Assembly: GCA_009901575.1 (NCBI GenBank)
Contig: WXYP01000003.1
Span: 558,001-622,000 of the forward strand
Direction: 5' to 3'
DNA from: Flavobacteriaceae bacterium R38
GTDB taxonomy: Bacteria; Bacteroidota; Bacteroidia; Flavobacteriales; Flavobacteriaceae
DNA: 64,000 nt
A program made the position numbers and the translations under genes. Below the pieces are notes generated by a model. It was not told where the DNA came from. It searched no databases and saw only the letters and a list, made by a program, of their open reading frames with translations. The stretch's first letter is position 1. Each line of letters starts with the position of its first letter. This document shows, in pieces, positions 43,633 to 53,302 of this stretch.

Positions 43633-46122
43633 ATGGCTAAGAATCTAGTAATTGTGGAGTCACCTGCAAAGGCAAAGACGATAGAGAAATTTCTTGGAAA
43701 AGACTTTAAAGTCGAATCGAGTTTTGGGCACATTGCAGACCTGCCTTCCAAAGAGATAGGAGTAGATATAGAGAAAGATTTTAAACCAAAATATATTGTT
43801 TCCAAAGATAAAAAGGCACTGGTTAAAAAATTAAAAGACCTTGCAAAGAAAGCAGAAATTGTTTGGCTGGCAAGTGATGAAGACCGTGAAGGAGAAGCAA
43901 TTGCATGGCATTTGGCCGAAGAATTAAAGTTAGATAAAAATAAAACTCGTCGTATTGTCTTCAATGCAATTACCAAGAATGCTATTTTAAAAGCTATTGA
44001 AAATCCCAGAGGAATAGATTATAACCTGGTAAATGCTCAACAGGCAAGAAGGGTTCTGGATAGATTGGTGGGTTACGAATTGTCACCGGTTTTATGGAAA
44101 AAAATAAAAACGGGACTATCTGCAGGAAGAGTACAATCGGTTGCTGTAAGGCTTATTGTAGAACGGGAGCGGGAGATTAAACAATTTAAACCGGAAGCTT
44201 CTTTTAGAATTGTTGCCGAATTCAAAACATTAGAAGGGAAAAGTTTTAAAGCGAAGCTTAATAAGACATTTAAAACCAAAGAAGAAGCTCAGCAATTCCT
44301 GGAAAAAAATATATCGTCTTCTTTTAAGATTGCCGATTTAGATATAAAACCTGCAAAAAAATCACCTGCAGCACCTTTTACAACATCAACATTACAACAG
44401 GAAGCCTCAAGGAAGCTATACTTTTCTGTGAGTAAAACTATGATGGTAGCGCAGCGATTATATGAAGCGGGTTTGATCACTTACATGAGAACAGATAGTG
44501 TGAACTTGTCTAATGAGGCTATAGAAGCGGCTAAGAATGAAATTATAACTTCATATGGTGAAAATTATAGTAAACCCAGAAGTTATACCAGTAAAGCAAA
44601 AGGAGCACAGGAGGCACATGAAGCTGTTCGTCCTACCAATATGGCCAATCATACAATAAGCGGTGAAAGAGACCAGGTTAGATTGTATGAACTTATTTGG
44701 AAAAGAACCTTAGCTTCTCAAATGAGTGATGCACAATTAGAACGTACCAATGTTAAGATAAATGCCAATACTCATAATGAACAGTTTAGTGCCAACGGAG
44801 AAGTATTAAAATTTGACGGATTTTTAAAAGTTTACCTGGAAGGAACAGATGATGAAGATGAAGAACAAGAAGGAATGCTTCCTAAATTAAAAATTCAGGA
44901 AGAAGTTTTTAACACGTTTATCACTGCTACGGAAAAATTTAGCAGGGCTCCGTATAGGTATTCTGAAGCTTCATTAGTTAAAAAACTGGAAGAATTAGGA
45001 ATAGGAAGACCTTCTACATATGCTCCTACTATTTCTACAATTCAGAATAGAGGCTATATAGAAAAAGGAACTATAGAAGGTGTTGAACGTTCGTACCTTC
45101 AATTACGTCTTTCTCAAGACCAAATAAAAGAAGCAAAGCTTACAGAAAATGTTGGTTCAGATAAAGGGAAAATGGTTCCTACAGATATAGGAATGATTGT
45201 AAACGACTTTCTTGTAAATCATTTTGCATCTATCCTTGATTATCACTTTACCGCGAAAGTAGAAAGAGATTTTGATGATATTGCTTCGGGGGAAGAAGAC
45301 TGGTCTAAAATGATGAAAGATTTTTATAAAGATTTTCATCCGCAGGTAGAAGAAGTAGAAGCCAATGCTGAGAGAGAAACCGGAGAACGAATTTTAGGAG
45401 AAGATCCGAAATCAGGAAGACAATTAAGTGTAAGATTAGGAAGATTTGGGCCAATGGTACAGATTGGTACCGCAGATGAAGAAGAAAAACCGCAATTCGC
45501 CAGTTTGTTGCCAGACCAATCTATAGATACCATTACATATGAAGAAGCGTTGGATTTATTCAAGTTACCTCGCTCTTTAGGAGAATATGAAGGTAATGCA
45601 ATAGAAGTTAATGTAGGTCGCTTTGGACCTTATGTGCGTTTTGGAAAAGCTTTTGTATCCCTGGAAAAAGATGATGATGTTTTGAGTATTACTTTGGAAC
45701 GGGCTATCGAATTAATTAAACAAAAACAAAAGGCAGATGCTCCTATAGCTTCTTATAAAGGAAATGATGTAACCAAAGGAAAAGGTCGTTTCGGACCTTT
45801 TATAAAATGGAGTGGAATGTTTATCAATGTGAATAAAAAATATGACTTTGATAACCTCTCTCAGGAAGATATAGAGACACTTATAGAAGATAAAATAAGA
45901 AAAGAAGCAGAAAAAGTAATTCATAATTGGGAAGAAGAAGGAATCAGGGTTGAAAAAGCCAGATGGGGAAGATCTAATATCATAAAAGGAAAAACTAAAA
46001 TTGAACTTACAAAAGATGTAGATGCTTCAAAACTGACATTAGAAGAGGTCAAAGATATTATTGAAAAACAAAGCCCGAAGAAAAAAACTAAAGCAAAGAC
46101 AAAAGCAAAAGCTAAAAAATAA
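43633..46122 (+). CDS. topA: DNA topoisomerase I
   Basis: 829 aa type IA topoisomerase. TOPRIM domain with VIVESPAKAKTIEKFLG and ASDEDREGEAIAWHL; active-site Tyr in GLITYMRTDSVNLS. In place of zinc fingers the C-terminal third has Topo C-terminal repeats marked by GRFGP (three copies, about residues 600-720). It ends in a Lys-rich tail. It relaxes negative supercoils. The next gene starts 6 bp later. Confidence 0.97.
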   Translation: MAKNLVIVESPAKAKTIEKFLGKDFKVESSFGHIADLPSKEIGVDIEKDFKPKYIVSKDKKALVKKLKDLAKKAEIVWLASDEDREGEAIAWHLAEELKLDKNKTRRIVFNAITKNAILKAIENPRGIDYNLVNAQQARRVLDRLVGYELSPVLWKKIKTGLSAGRVQSVAVRLIVEREREIKQFKPEASFRIVAEFKTLEGKSFKAKLNKTFKTKEEAQQFLEKNISSSFKIADLDIKPAKKSPAAPFTTSTLQQEASRKLYFSVSKTMMVAQRLYEAGLITYMRTDSVNLSNEAIEAAKNEIITSYGENYSKPRSYTSKAKGAQEAHEAVRPTNMANHTISGERDQVRLYELIWKRTLASQMSDAQLERTNVKINANTHNEQFSANGEVLKFDGFLKVYLEGTDDEDEEQEGMLPKLKIQEEVFNTFITATEKFSRAPYRYSEASLVKKLEELGIGRPSTYAPTISTIQNRGYIEKGTIEGVERSYLQLRLSQDQIKEAKLTENVGSDKGKMVPTDIGMIVNDFLVNHFASILDYHFTAKVERDFDDIASGEEDWSKMMKDFYKDFHPQVEEVEANAERETGERILGEDPKSGRQLSVRLGRFGPMVQIGTADEEEKPQFASLLPDQSIDTITYEEALDLFKLPRSLGEYEGNAIEVNVGRFGPYVRFGKAFVSLEKDDDVLSITLERAIELIKQKQKADAPIASYKGNDVTKGKGRFGPFIKWSGMFINVNKKYDFDNLSQEDIETLIEDKIRKEAEKVIHNWEEEGIRVEKARWGRSNIIKGKTKIELTKDVDASKLTLEEVKDIIEKQSPKKKTKAKTKAKAKK

Positions 46123-46128
46123 AAAAAT

Positions 46129-47286
46129 ATGGATTTTGATTTCCTATCTCCAGTGGCAAATATTGTTCTGGCTCACAATGAACTATTACCAAAACAAACT
46201 TTAGGAAAAACAATAAAAATTCATTCAGAAAAATCAGGGTTACCCGATATTTCAGGTGCCAAAATTGCCATTATAGGGATTGATGAAACCCGTAATGCAG
46301 TGGTTAAGCCTAAAGACAAAATTAATCTTTCCAGTATTCGTATAGAATTATACAAACTGTTTATTGGAAACTGGGATCATACCATGATTGATTTAGGCGA
46401 TATTAATCGTGGAGAAACGGTTAATGATACTTATTATGCAGTTAGAGCATTAACTTCAGAATTGCTGCGACATAAAATAATTCCTGTGTTTATCGGTGGG
46501 AGTCAGGATATTACATATGCAACCTATCGCGCTTACGATCCCATAAATCAAATGGTTAATATAGTTTCTGTTGATTCTAAATTCGACTTTGGAGCTGCAG
46601 ATGAATTAATATCTTCTCAATCCTATATGAGTAAAATCATTATGGAAGAGCCTACCAATCTTTTTAATTTCTGTAATCTTGGATATCAGAGTTACTATAT
46701 AGCGCAGGAAGAAATCGACTTAATGGAGAAATTGTTTTTTGATTCTTATAGATTAGGTCAAATTATAGATGATGTTGCAATTGTAGAACCGGTATTAAGA
46801 GATGCAGATATTGTGAGCATAGATATGAGTTCTGTTAAAAGTAGTGAATTAGGGAGTGCGATTTTTAATGCGCCTAATGGATTCACCGGGAGAGAAATAT
46901 GTGCGATTTCAAGATATGCAGGAATTAGTGATAAAGTATCTGTTTTTGGGATATATGAATGTGATGATACGCCTCAGTTTTCGCAGTTGGCAGCCCAAAT
47001 GATCTGGTACTTTATTGAAGGGGTGAATTTTAGAAAACAAGACTACCCTTATACATCTTATGAAAATTATGCAAAGTATATAGTTCTTATAGAAGAAGAA
47101 GAATTATCGTTTTATAAAAGCAATCTTTCAGGTCGTTGGTGGATAGAAATACCAATAATTCCAAATTTGAATAATAAATTAAAAAGACATGCGTTATTAC
47201 CTTGCACCCATCAGGATTATGTAGATGCTTGTAATGAAGTAATACCTGAGAGATGGTGGAAAGCTTATAAAAAAACGATAGTTTAA
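46129..47286 (+). CDS. Arginase-fold protein (annotated class: formimidoylglutamase), probable pseudoenzyme
   Basis: 385 aa ureohydrolase-fold protein. The metal-binding blocks are recognisable but altered: GGSQDIT stands where GGDHS is expected, VDSKFD where DAHxD is expected, and SIDMSS where SxDxD is expected. At least three of six Mn ligands are therefore lost. The C-terminal ~80 residues, with RWWIEIP and PERWWKAYK, are outside the arginase core. It is fixed between topA and gldK, suggesting a role tied to gliding or T9SS rather than histidine breakdown; this is inference. Confidence 0.82.
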   Translation: MDFDFLSPVANIVLAHNELLPKQTLGKTIKIHSEKSGLPDISGAKIAIIGIDETRNAVVKPKDKINLSSIRIELYKLFIGNWDHTMIDLGDINRGETVNDTYYAVRALTSELLRHKIIPVFIGGSQDITYATYRAYDPINQMVNIVSVDSKFDFGAADELISSQSYMSKIIMEEPTNLFNFCNLGYQSYYIAQEEIDLMEKLFFDSYRLGQIIDDVAIVEPVLRDADIVSIDMSSVKSSELGSAIFNAPNGFTGREICAISRYAGISDKVSVFGIYECDDTPQFSQLAAQMIWYFIEGVNFRKQDYPYTSYENYAKYIVLIEEEELSFYKSNLSGRWWIEIPIIPNLNNKLKRHALLPCTHQDYVDACNEVIPERWWKAYKKTIV

Positions 47287-47345
47287 TAATTATGTCAGAT
47301 TGGATACATTTATTTACAAACGAAATAGATAGTTCGCATAAAAAA

Positions 47346-47376
47346 TTGTGTATATCAAATTTATTAAATAGGTTTA
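47346..47376 (+). promoter_or_regulatory. gldK operon promoter
   Basis: TTG (47346-47348), 20-nt spacer, TAGGTTTA (47369-47376), one mismatch to TAnnTTTG, 37 bp before gldK. Confidence 0.4.
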
Positions 47377-47413
47377 CAGCCTCGAATCTTAATTTTAATT
47401 TAACCTACAACGC

Positions 47414-48769
47414 ATGAAAAAGCTATTATTAATTATAGCCTTAGGCTTCTTCTTATATAGCTGTGGCTCTAAGAAAGACAAAGGAGAATTGGTGGGAGTA
47501 AAGGGTAAGAAATGGTACCCGGAAAAACCCTATGGTATGACTTTAATCCCAGGTGGTTCCTTTATTATGGGAAAATCAGATGATGATTTTGCCCAGGTAA
47601 AGAATGCCCCTACTAAAACTGTTACCGTTCGTGCTTTTTACATGGATGAGACAGAAATTACCAATAGTGAGTACAGACAATACGTTGAATGGGTAAAAGA
47701 TTCTATTGTTAGAACCAAACTAGCCATTTTTGCTGATGAACTTGGTGAAGTTCCGGAAAATGGAGGGATAGGAGAGTATGCTTTTAAAGATGCGGATACA
47801 TCTAACCTGTCTGAATACGAGAAATATATGCTTGATAATTATGCCGGTTTAGGAGAAACAGGGTATGAAGGAAGAGCGTTAAATAAAGAGGTTGATCTGG
47901 AATGGGATACTTCAGAATACCCAGATCAATACTATGCAGAGATTATGGATTCTATGTATCTTTCTCCGGAAGAATCTTATAACGGTGTTCGAACTATCGA
48001 TGTGAAAAAACTGAAATATCAGTATACGTGGATGGACATTCAGGCTGCAGCAAGAGCTAAAAAAGGAAACAGAAGAGATTTCTTAAGAACCGAACAAATA
48101 GAAATTTATCCGGATACAACAGTATGGATTAAAGATTTTGCATATTCATATAATGAACCGATGCATAATGATTACTTCTGGCATGATGCGTTTAGTGAAT
48201 ATCCTGTAGTAGGAATAAACTGGAAACAGGCTAAAGCATTTTGTAACTGGAGAACAAAGTATAAAAATGACGATCAGAAAAGAAGAAAACGTCATAATGT
48301 AAACCAATTCAGGCTTCCAACAGAAGCAGAATGGGAATATGCAGCAAGAGGAGGATTAGAATCAGCTACTTATCCATGGGGAGGCCCTTATATATTAAAT
48401 GACAGAGGATGTTTCCTGGCTAATTTTAAACCTCAAAGAGGAGATTACGCCGCAGATCAATCGCTCTATACGGTAGAAGCAAAATCGTATGAGCCTAATG
48501 ATTACAATTTATACAATATGGCAGGAAATGTGTCTGAATGGACCAATTCTTCATACGACCCGAATTCTTATGAATATGTTTCAACTATGAACCCCAATGC
48601 CTACGATGACAGCAACAGACGTAAAGTTATTAGGGGAGGTTCATGGAAAGATGTTGCATACTTCCTGCAGGTTAGTACCAGAGATTATGAGTATCAGGAT
48701 TCAGCCAGAAGTTATATCGGCTTTAGAACGGTACAAGATTACTTAGGTACAGATGCAACTGAAAACTAG
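47414..48769 (+). CDS. gldK: Gliding motility / T9SS lipoprotein GldK
   Basis: 451 aa. Lipobox LYSCGSKK; FGE-sulfatase/SUMF1-like domain: PYGMTLIPGGSFIMG, MDETEITNSEYRQYV, FRLPTEAEWEYAARGG, NMAGNVSEW and VIRGGSWKD. The family's acidic insert (about 100-220) is present. GldK and GldN form the periplasmic ring of the type IX secretion system at the outer membrane. First gene of gldKLMN. Confidence 0.97.
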   Translation: MKKLLLIIALGFFLYSCGSKKDKGELVGVKGKKWYPEKPYGMTLIPGGSFIMGKSDDDFAQVKNAPTKTVTVRAFYMDETEITNSEYRQYVEWVKDSIVRTKLAIFADELGEVPENGGIGEYAFKDADTSNLSEYEKYMLDNYAGLGETGYEGRALNKEVDLEWDTSEYPDQYYAEIMDSMYLSPEESYNGVRTIDVKKLKYQYTWMDIQAAARAKKGNRRDFLRTEQIEIYPDTTVWIKDFAYSYNEPMHNDYFWHDAFSEYPVVGINWKQAKAFCNWRTKYKNDDQKRRKRHNVNQFRLPTEAEWEYAARGGLESATYPWGGPYILNDRGCFLANFKPQRGDYAADQSLYTVEAKSYEPNDYNLYNMAGNVSEWTNSSYDPNSYEYVSTMNPNAYDDSNRRKVIRGGSWKDVAYFLQVSTRDYEYQDSARSYIGFRTVQDYLGTDATEN

Positions 48770-48816
48770 TAACCAAATTTTAATAATTAATTATACTTAA
48801 CTAAATCACATTTACT

Positions 48817-49464
48817 ATGGCACAGTCGAAGTCAACAAAAAAGCTATTTAATTTAGCTTACGGATTAGGAGCGTCTATTGTTATTATAGGAGCGCTATTC
48901 AAAATATTACACTGGGAATTAGGCCCGCTTAACGGAGGAGTTCTCTTAGCGATAGGTCTAATTACCGAAGCAGCAATTTTTGCAATTTCAGCATTTGAAC
49001 CAGTTGAGGATGATTTAGATTGGTCTTTGGTTTATCCTGAATTAGCCGGAGGTGAATCGAACAAAAAGAAAAATGTAAAAGAAGAAAAAGATGTAGAAGG
49101 ACAGCTTTCTAAAAAACTGGATAATTTACTTAAAGAAGCTAAGATAGATTCAGAATTAATGAATAGTCTTGGAGAAAGTATCAGAAACTTTGAAGGTGCT
49201 GCTAAAAGCATGAATCCAACAGTAGATGCAATTTCTTCTACTCAGAAATATGGTGAAGAACTTTCTTTAGCTGCAGCTCAAATGGAATCTTTAAACAGTT
49301 TGTATAAAGTTCAGTTAGAGAGTGCTAGCAGACAAGCTACAATTAACGAAGAAGTAACTAACAACGCAGGTAAGCTTAAAGAGCAAATGGCTTCATTGGC
49401 TACCAATCTTTCTTCATTAAATGGTGTATACGGCGGAATGTTATCTGCAATGAATAAAAACTAA
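48817..49464 (+). CDS. gldL: T9SS motor protein GldL
   Basis: 215 aa. Two N-terminal membrane helices (about 12-30 and 37-58) with ALFKILHWELGP between them, where the Glu belongs to the proton pathway of the GldLM motor. The remainder is cytoplasmic and helical. It works with GldM to power gliding and T9SS export. Confidence 0.96.
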   Translation: MAQSKSTKKLFNLAYGLGASIVIIGALFKILHWELGPLNGGVLLAIGLITEAAIFAISAFEPVEDDLDWSLVYPELAGGESNKKKNVKEEKDVEGQLSKKLDNLLKEAKIDSELMNSLGESIRNFEGAAKSMNPTVDAISSTQKYGEELSLAAAQMESLNSLYKVQLESASRQATINEEVTNNAGKLKEQMASLATNLSSLNGVYGGMLSAMNKN

Positions 49465-49506
49465 TTAGTATTAACCTACTTATTTATTAACAAAAACTAA
49501 TTAGAA

Positions 49507-51102
49507 ATGGCAGGAAACAATTTATCACCTAGACAAAAGATGATTAACCTTATGTATCTTGTATTTATTGCGATGTTAGCATTGAATATGAGTAAAGAGG
49601 TGCTGTCAGCTTTTGGTATAATGAACGAAAAGTTAGAAACTTCTAACGAAAAAACGACAGCCAGTAATGCCAGCTTCTTTGAAGGCTTAGGTCAGAAAGC
49701 TGGAGAGCAACCGGAAAAATATCAGCAATTATTTGAGGATGCCGGAAAAGTAAAAGAGTTATCTTCTTCATATTACAATTACCTTGAAAAGCTTAAAACT
49801 GATATGACAGCTAAGCTTGAAGATAAGAAGGATTATGAAGTAATGGATAAAACAGATTTCTTAGACAACTTGTTTTTTAGTGGTGAGAACTACACAAAAG
49901 AAGGAAAAGAATTTGTAGATAAAGCTGAAGAATACAGAGAGCAAACAGCTCAGATTATTACAGCTATTAGTGACTCTTTAATGAATCCTAATGCTAAAAA
50001 ATCTTTAGCAGAAGGTATTGCTGCCCGATTTGGGACAGGAGATGCTAATGGAAAGGTTAGAAATAGAGATAACAGACCAGTAGATTGGTTAGATTATAAC
50101 TTTAAAGGATTCCCTTTAGTAGCTTCGTTAACTAAGATTACTCAGATGCAGTCTGATATTAAATCTTCAGAAGAAGATATTTTATCTGCAATGTTAGAAG
50201 GACAACTTAAAAGTGATGTATCATTCACTAACTATGCAACTTTATTACAGCAGCCAAAATCTGCTTACTACCAGGGAGAAAGATTTGATGGTTCTATCGT
50301 TTTAGGTAGAACGGATAACTCAACTAAACCAAATGAAGTAAACCTTACTTTAGATGGTAGAAAATTGGTAGAAGGAAAGGATTTTGATATGGAAGGTGGA
50401 CAGATTAAACTTAAGGTAAATGCAGGAAGTGCAGGAGACCATACTATCAAAGGTAATCTAATCTTCAAACAAGATGGAGAAGATATAGAAGTGCCGGTTT
50501 CTCAAACTTTTGCTACAATTACTAAACCTAATGCGGCTGTGATTTCTGCAGATAAAATGAATGTAGTATATCGTGGTGTTGCAAACCCAATCACAATTTC
50601 TATTCCTGGAATTCCTGATAATAAGGTACAAGCATCTGCTCCTGGATTAAACAGATCTAGTGGAAGTAAGTATATCATGAATCCTGGAAAAGGTAGAACA
50701 GTAACTATTACTGCAAGAGGTACTTTACCTGATGGACAGGGAGTAAGTTCTAAATCAGAATTCCGTATCAAGGATATCCCAAGACCTTCTGGTACGATCA
50801 GAGGTGAATTTGGTGAGGCTAAAATGCCTAGAAAAAACCTTGAAATAGCTACAGTTGGAGCTATTCTAGAAGAATTTGATTTTGACTTGAATCTTGCAAT
50901 TAGTGGATTTAAATTTAAAGTTCCCGGACAACCTACTATTGAGGTTAGAGGAAACAAATTGGATGCAAGAGCTAAAAGTGCCCTTAAAAGAGCCAAAAGA
51001 GGTGAAGTTGTTCAGATATTTGATATTCAAGCTTATATTACAAATAACAGAACTTATAAATTAAAGAAAGTATCTTCTGTTCTTATAGAGCTTACTAATT
51101 AA
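49507..51102 (+). CDS. gldM: T9SS motor protein GldM
   Basis: 531 aa. A single N-terminal membrane helix (about 13-30, KMINLMYLVFIAMLALNMSKEVL, with the conserved Arg just before) carries the motor contact to GldL. Four periplasmic domains follow: helical D1 and three beta domains to the GldKN ring. Length is typical. It starts 42 bp after gldL. Confidence 0.96.
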   Translation: MAGNNLSPRQKMINLMYLVFIAMLALNMSKEVLSAFGIMNEKLETSNEKTTASNASFFEGLGQKAGEQPEKYQQLFEDAGKVKELSSSYYNYLEKLKTDMTAKLEDKKDYEVMDKTDFLDNLFFSGENYTKEGKEFVDKAEEYREQTAQIITAISDSLMNPNAKKSLAEGIAARFGTGDANGKVRNRDNRPVDWLDYNFKGFPLVASLTKITQMQSDIKSSEEDILSAMLEGQLKSDVSFTNYATLLQQPKSAYYQGERFDGSIVLGRTDNSTKPNEVNLTLDGRKLVEGKDFDMEGGQIKLKVNAGSAGDHTIKGNLIFKQDGEDIEVPVSQTFATITKPNAAVISADKMNVVYRGVANPITISIPGIPDNKVQASAPGLNRSSGSKYIMNPGKGRTVTITARGTLPDGQGVSSKSEFRIKDIPRPSGTIRGEFGEAKMPRKNLEIATVGAILEEFDFDLNLAISGFKFKVPGQPTIEVRGNKLDARAKSALKRAKRGEVVQIFDIQAYITNNRTYKLKKVSSVLIELTN

Positions 51103-51116
51103 TAAATTTATGTGAT

Positions 51117-52007
51117 ATGAATTGGAAAAGCATATTTTTAACTGCAGCTGCAGTATTTGTAACCCTGAGTACATTTGCACAAGCAAACTTACTCAATGCT
51201 AAGCGCCCTGAAGAGGTTGGGAAAAGGACCGAAGAGCAAGTCATTGCAGATAACGATAGTCCGTTACCTTATGGTTATGTAGATGATAGAGATATTCTCT
51301 GGTCTAAAACTGTATGGGAGATCGTAGATCTTGATGAGCGCGTAAATTTCCCTTTCTATTATCCTATTGATACTGTAGATATAGGAGCAGATAGAAGGTC
51401 TTTATATGACGTTTTAATGAAAAGCGTTAAAAACGGAAGGCTGAAAGATATTTATGTTGATTCTTATTTCACAGAAAAGAGAACACTAGGTGATCTTGAA
51501 GCTACGCTTACTAAGATAGATACAACCGATGCCGGTTTTGAACAATATAATGCAGGTGAACCTGTTTCTCCGGAATATATTAACAGGAGAGATTTGACTG
51601 CTGCAGATATTGAAGAATGGCATATTAAAGGAGTGTGGTATTTTGATAAAAGGCAGGGAGAATTAAAATATCGTTTATTAGGAATAGCTCCGGCTGCTCC
51701 GGATGTAAACTTTATTGATGACCCTAATCAGCCACCTGTGGAGTTGTTCTGGGTATGGTACCCTAGTGTACGACAGATACTTCATGAAGCTAAAGTATTC
51801 AATGGAAGAAATAGTGCCAGGCCATTCTCTTTTGATCATCTTCTAAATTCAAGGCGTTTCAACGCTACAATTTATAAAGAAGACAATGTTTATGGAGATA
51901 GGAAGATTGGTGATTATTTAAGAGAAAACTCTTTATTCCAATTGTTGGAATCTCAAAAGATCAAAGAACAGATAAGAGATTTCGAACAAGATATGTGGAG
52001 TTATTAA
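51117..52007 (+). CDS. gldN: T9SS ring protein GldN
   Basis: 296 aa with signal peptide (ending TFAQA). Conserved blocks LWSKTVWEIVDLDERVNFPFYYP and FWVWYPSVRQILHEAKVFN. It is the partner of GldK in the periplasmic ring, 14 bp after gldM. Last gene of the operon. Confidence 0.96.
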   Translation: MNWKSIFLTAAAVFVTLSTFAQANLLNAKRPEEVGKRTEEQVIADNDSPLPYGYVDDRDILWSKTVWEIVDLDERVNFPFYYPIDTVDIGADRRSLYDVLMKSVKNGRLKDIYVDSYFTEKRTLGDLEATLTKIDTTDAGFEQYNAGEPVSPEYINRRDLTAADIEEWHIKGVWYFDKRQGELKYRLLGIAPAAPDVNFIDDPNQPPVELFWVWYPSVRQILHEAKVFNGRNSARPFSFDHLLNSRRFNATIYKEDNVYGDRKIGDYLRENSLFQLLESQKIKEQIRDFEQDMWSY

Positions 52008-52042
52008 AAACTTCTAATATATTCCAATTCACATAACAATAT

Positions 52043-52074
52043 AAAAAAACGCCTGTTTTTACAGGCGTTTTTTT
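52043..52074 (+). terminator. gldKLMN terminator
   Basis: AAAAAAACGCCTGT (52043-52056) pairs with ACAGGCGTTTTTTT (52061-52074), 35 bp after the gldN stop. Confidence 0.9.
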
Positions 52075-52164
52075 ATGGATTAAACTTACTGGTTAACCTG
52101 CAGGAAAAGATCATTTTTTTTACAGGAGACTTAAATAATTATCAGTATTGTTTACCTTCGTCTC

Positions 52165-53220
52165 ATGGTAGATTATATTATTGTTGGTTTAGGATTGGCA
52201 GGGATTTCTTTTTGTGAAAAACTGAAAGAAGAAAACAAGACATTTATTGTTTTTGATGATAATTCGCAACAATCTTCGGGAGTAGCTGGAGGTATGTATA
52301 ACCCGGTTATTTTAAAAAGGTTTACAAAAGTGTGGAGGGCGAAAGAACAATTGGATTTAGCAATTCCTTTTTATAAAAAACTGGAAAAAAGATTTGATAC
52401 ACAGTTTGATTATAAGACTCCTGTGTATAGAAGATTTACTTCGGTTGAAGAACAAAACCTCTGGTTTGAAACTGCAGATAAACCGTTGTTAGAAGAATTT
52501 ATGCACCCTAAAATTCATACGAATGAAAATAAATGTATAGATACAGAATTTGGATATGGAGAAGTATTACAAGCAGGTAGGGTTACTATTGATAAGCTAC
52601 AACAATTATATTTTCAAAGCCTTCATGAATCAGGAAATATAGAAACAATTTCGTTTGATTATGATTTTTTAAAGCTAGAAAAAGATCATGTCAGTTATAA
52701 AGATATCACATCAAAATATATTGTTTTTGCAGAAGGTTTTGGATTAAAGAAAAACCCTTTTTTCAGTTATTTGCCTTTAAATGGAACAAAAGGAGAATTG
52801 TTAACGATTAAGGCTCCGGATTTGAAATTAGATTTTATCTTAAAGTCCTCTGTATTTATTATTCCGTTAAACGATGATTTGTATCGTATAGGAGCGACTT
52901 ACGAGTGGAATGATAAAACTAACCAGGCAACAGAAAAAGCAAAAAAAGAGCTCGTAGAGAAGCTCAGAAGTTTTTTAAAATGTGATTTTGAGATTGTAGA
53001 TCAACAAGCAGGAATACGGCCTACTGTAATTGATAGAAGGCCCTTGGTAGGACAATACCCTAAATCTGATCAGGTTTATGTGCTTAATGGCATGGGCAGC
53101 CGGGGAGTAATGATAGCTCCTTATATCTCAGAGCAATTATTTAATCATCTTGAAAACAAAGAAGAATTAGATTCTGAAATAGATATTAAACGTTTTGAAA
53201 ATAAATACTTTAAAGGGTAG
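52165..53220 (+). CDS. FAD-dependent amine/amino-acid oxidase-like oxidoreductase (DAO family)
   Basis: 351 aa. The Rossmann FAD motif VGLGLAGISFCEKL lies at the N-terminus; GVAGGMYNPVIL follows. The C-terminal FAD segment is YVLNGMGSRGVMIAPY, with QQAGIRPTVIDRRPLVG just before. DAO-family enzymes oxidise amines or D-amino acids. Substrate not determined; it stands alone after the gld operon. Confidence 0.88.
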   Translation: MVDYIIVGLGLAGISFCEKLKEENKTFIVFDDNSQQSSGVAGGMYNPVILKRFTKVWRAKEQLDLAIPFYKKLEKRFDTQFDYKTPVYRRFTSVEEQNLWFETADKPLLEEFMHPKIHTNENKCIDTEFGYGEVLQAGRVTIDKLQQLYFQSLHESGNIETISFDYDFLKLEKDHVSYKDITSKYIVFAEGFGLKKNPFFSYLPLNGTKGELLTIKAPDLKLDFILKSSVFIIPLNDDLYRIGATYEWNDKTNQATEKAKKELVEKLRSFLKCDFEIVDQQAGIRPTVIDRRPLVGQYPKSDQVYVLNGMGSRGVMIAPYISEQLFNHLENKEELDSEIDIKRFENKYFKG

Positions 53221-53302
53221 TTGTTTTATAGTAACTAATTAAAATAAACTCATTGTAACGTTTTAATTTTTTATGCGTATGTAATATATAAAAACAATTA
53301 CA

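Noticed and set aside
47292-47414. 40-codon ORF before gldK
   Set aside because: No similarity or conserved pattern, and it spans the likely gldK promoter.
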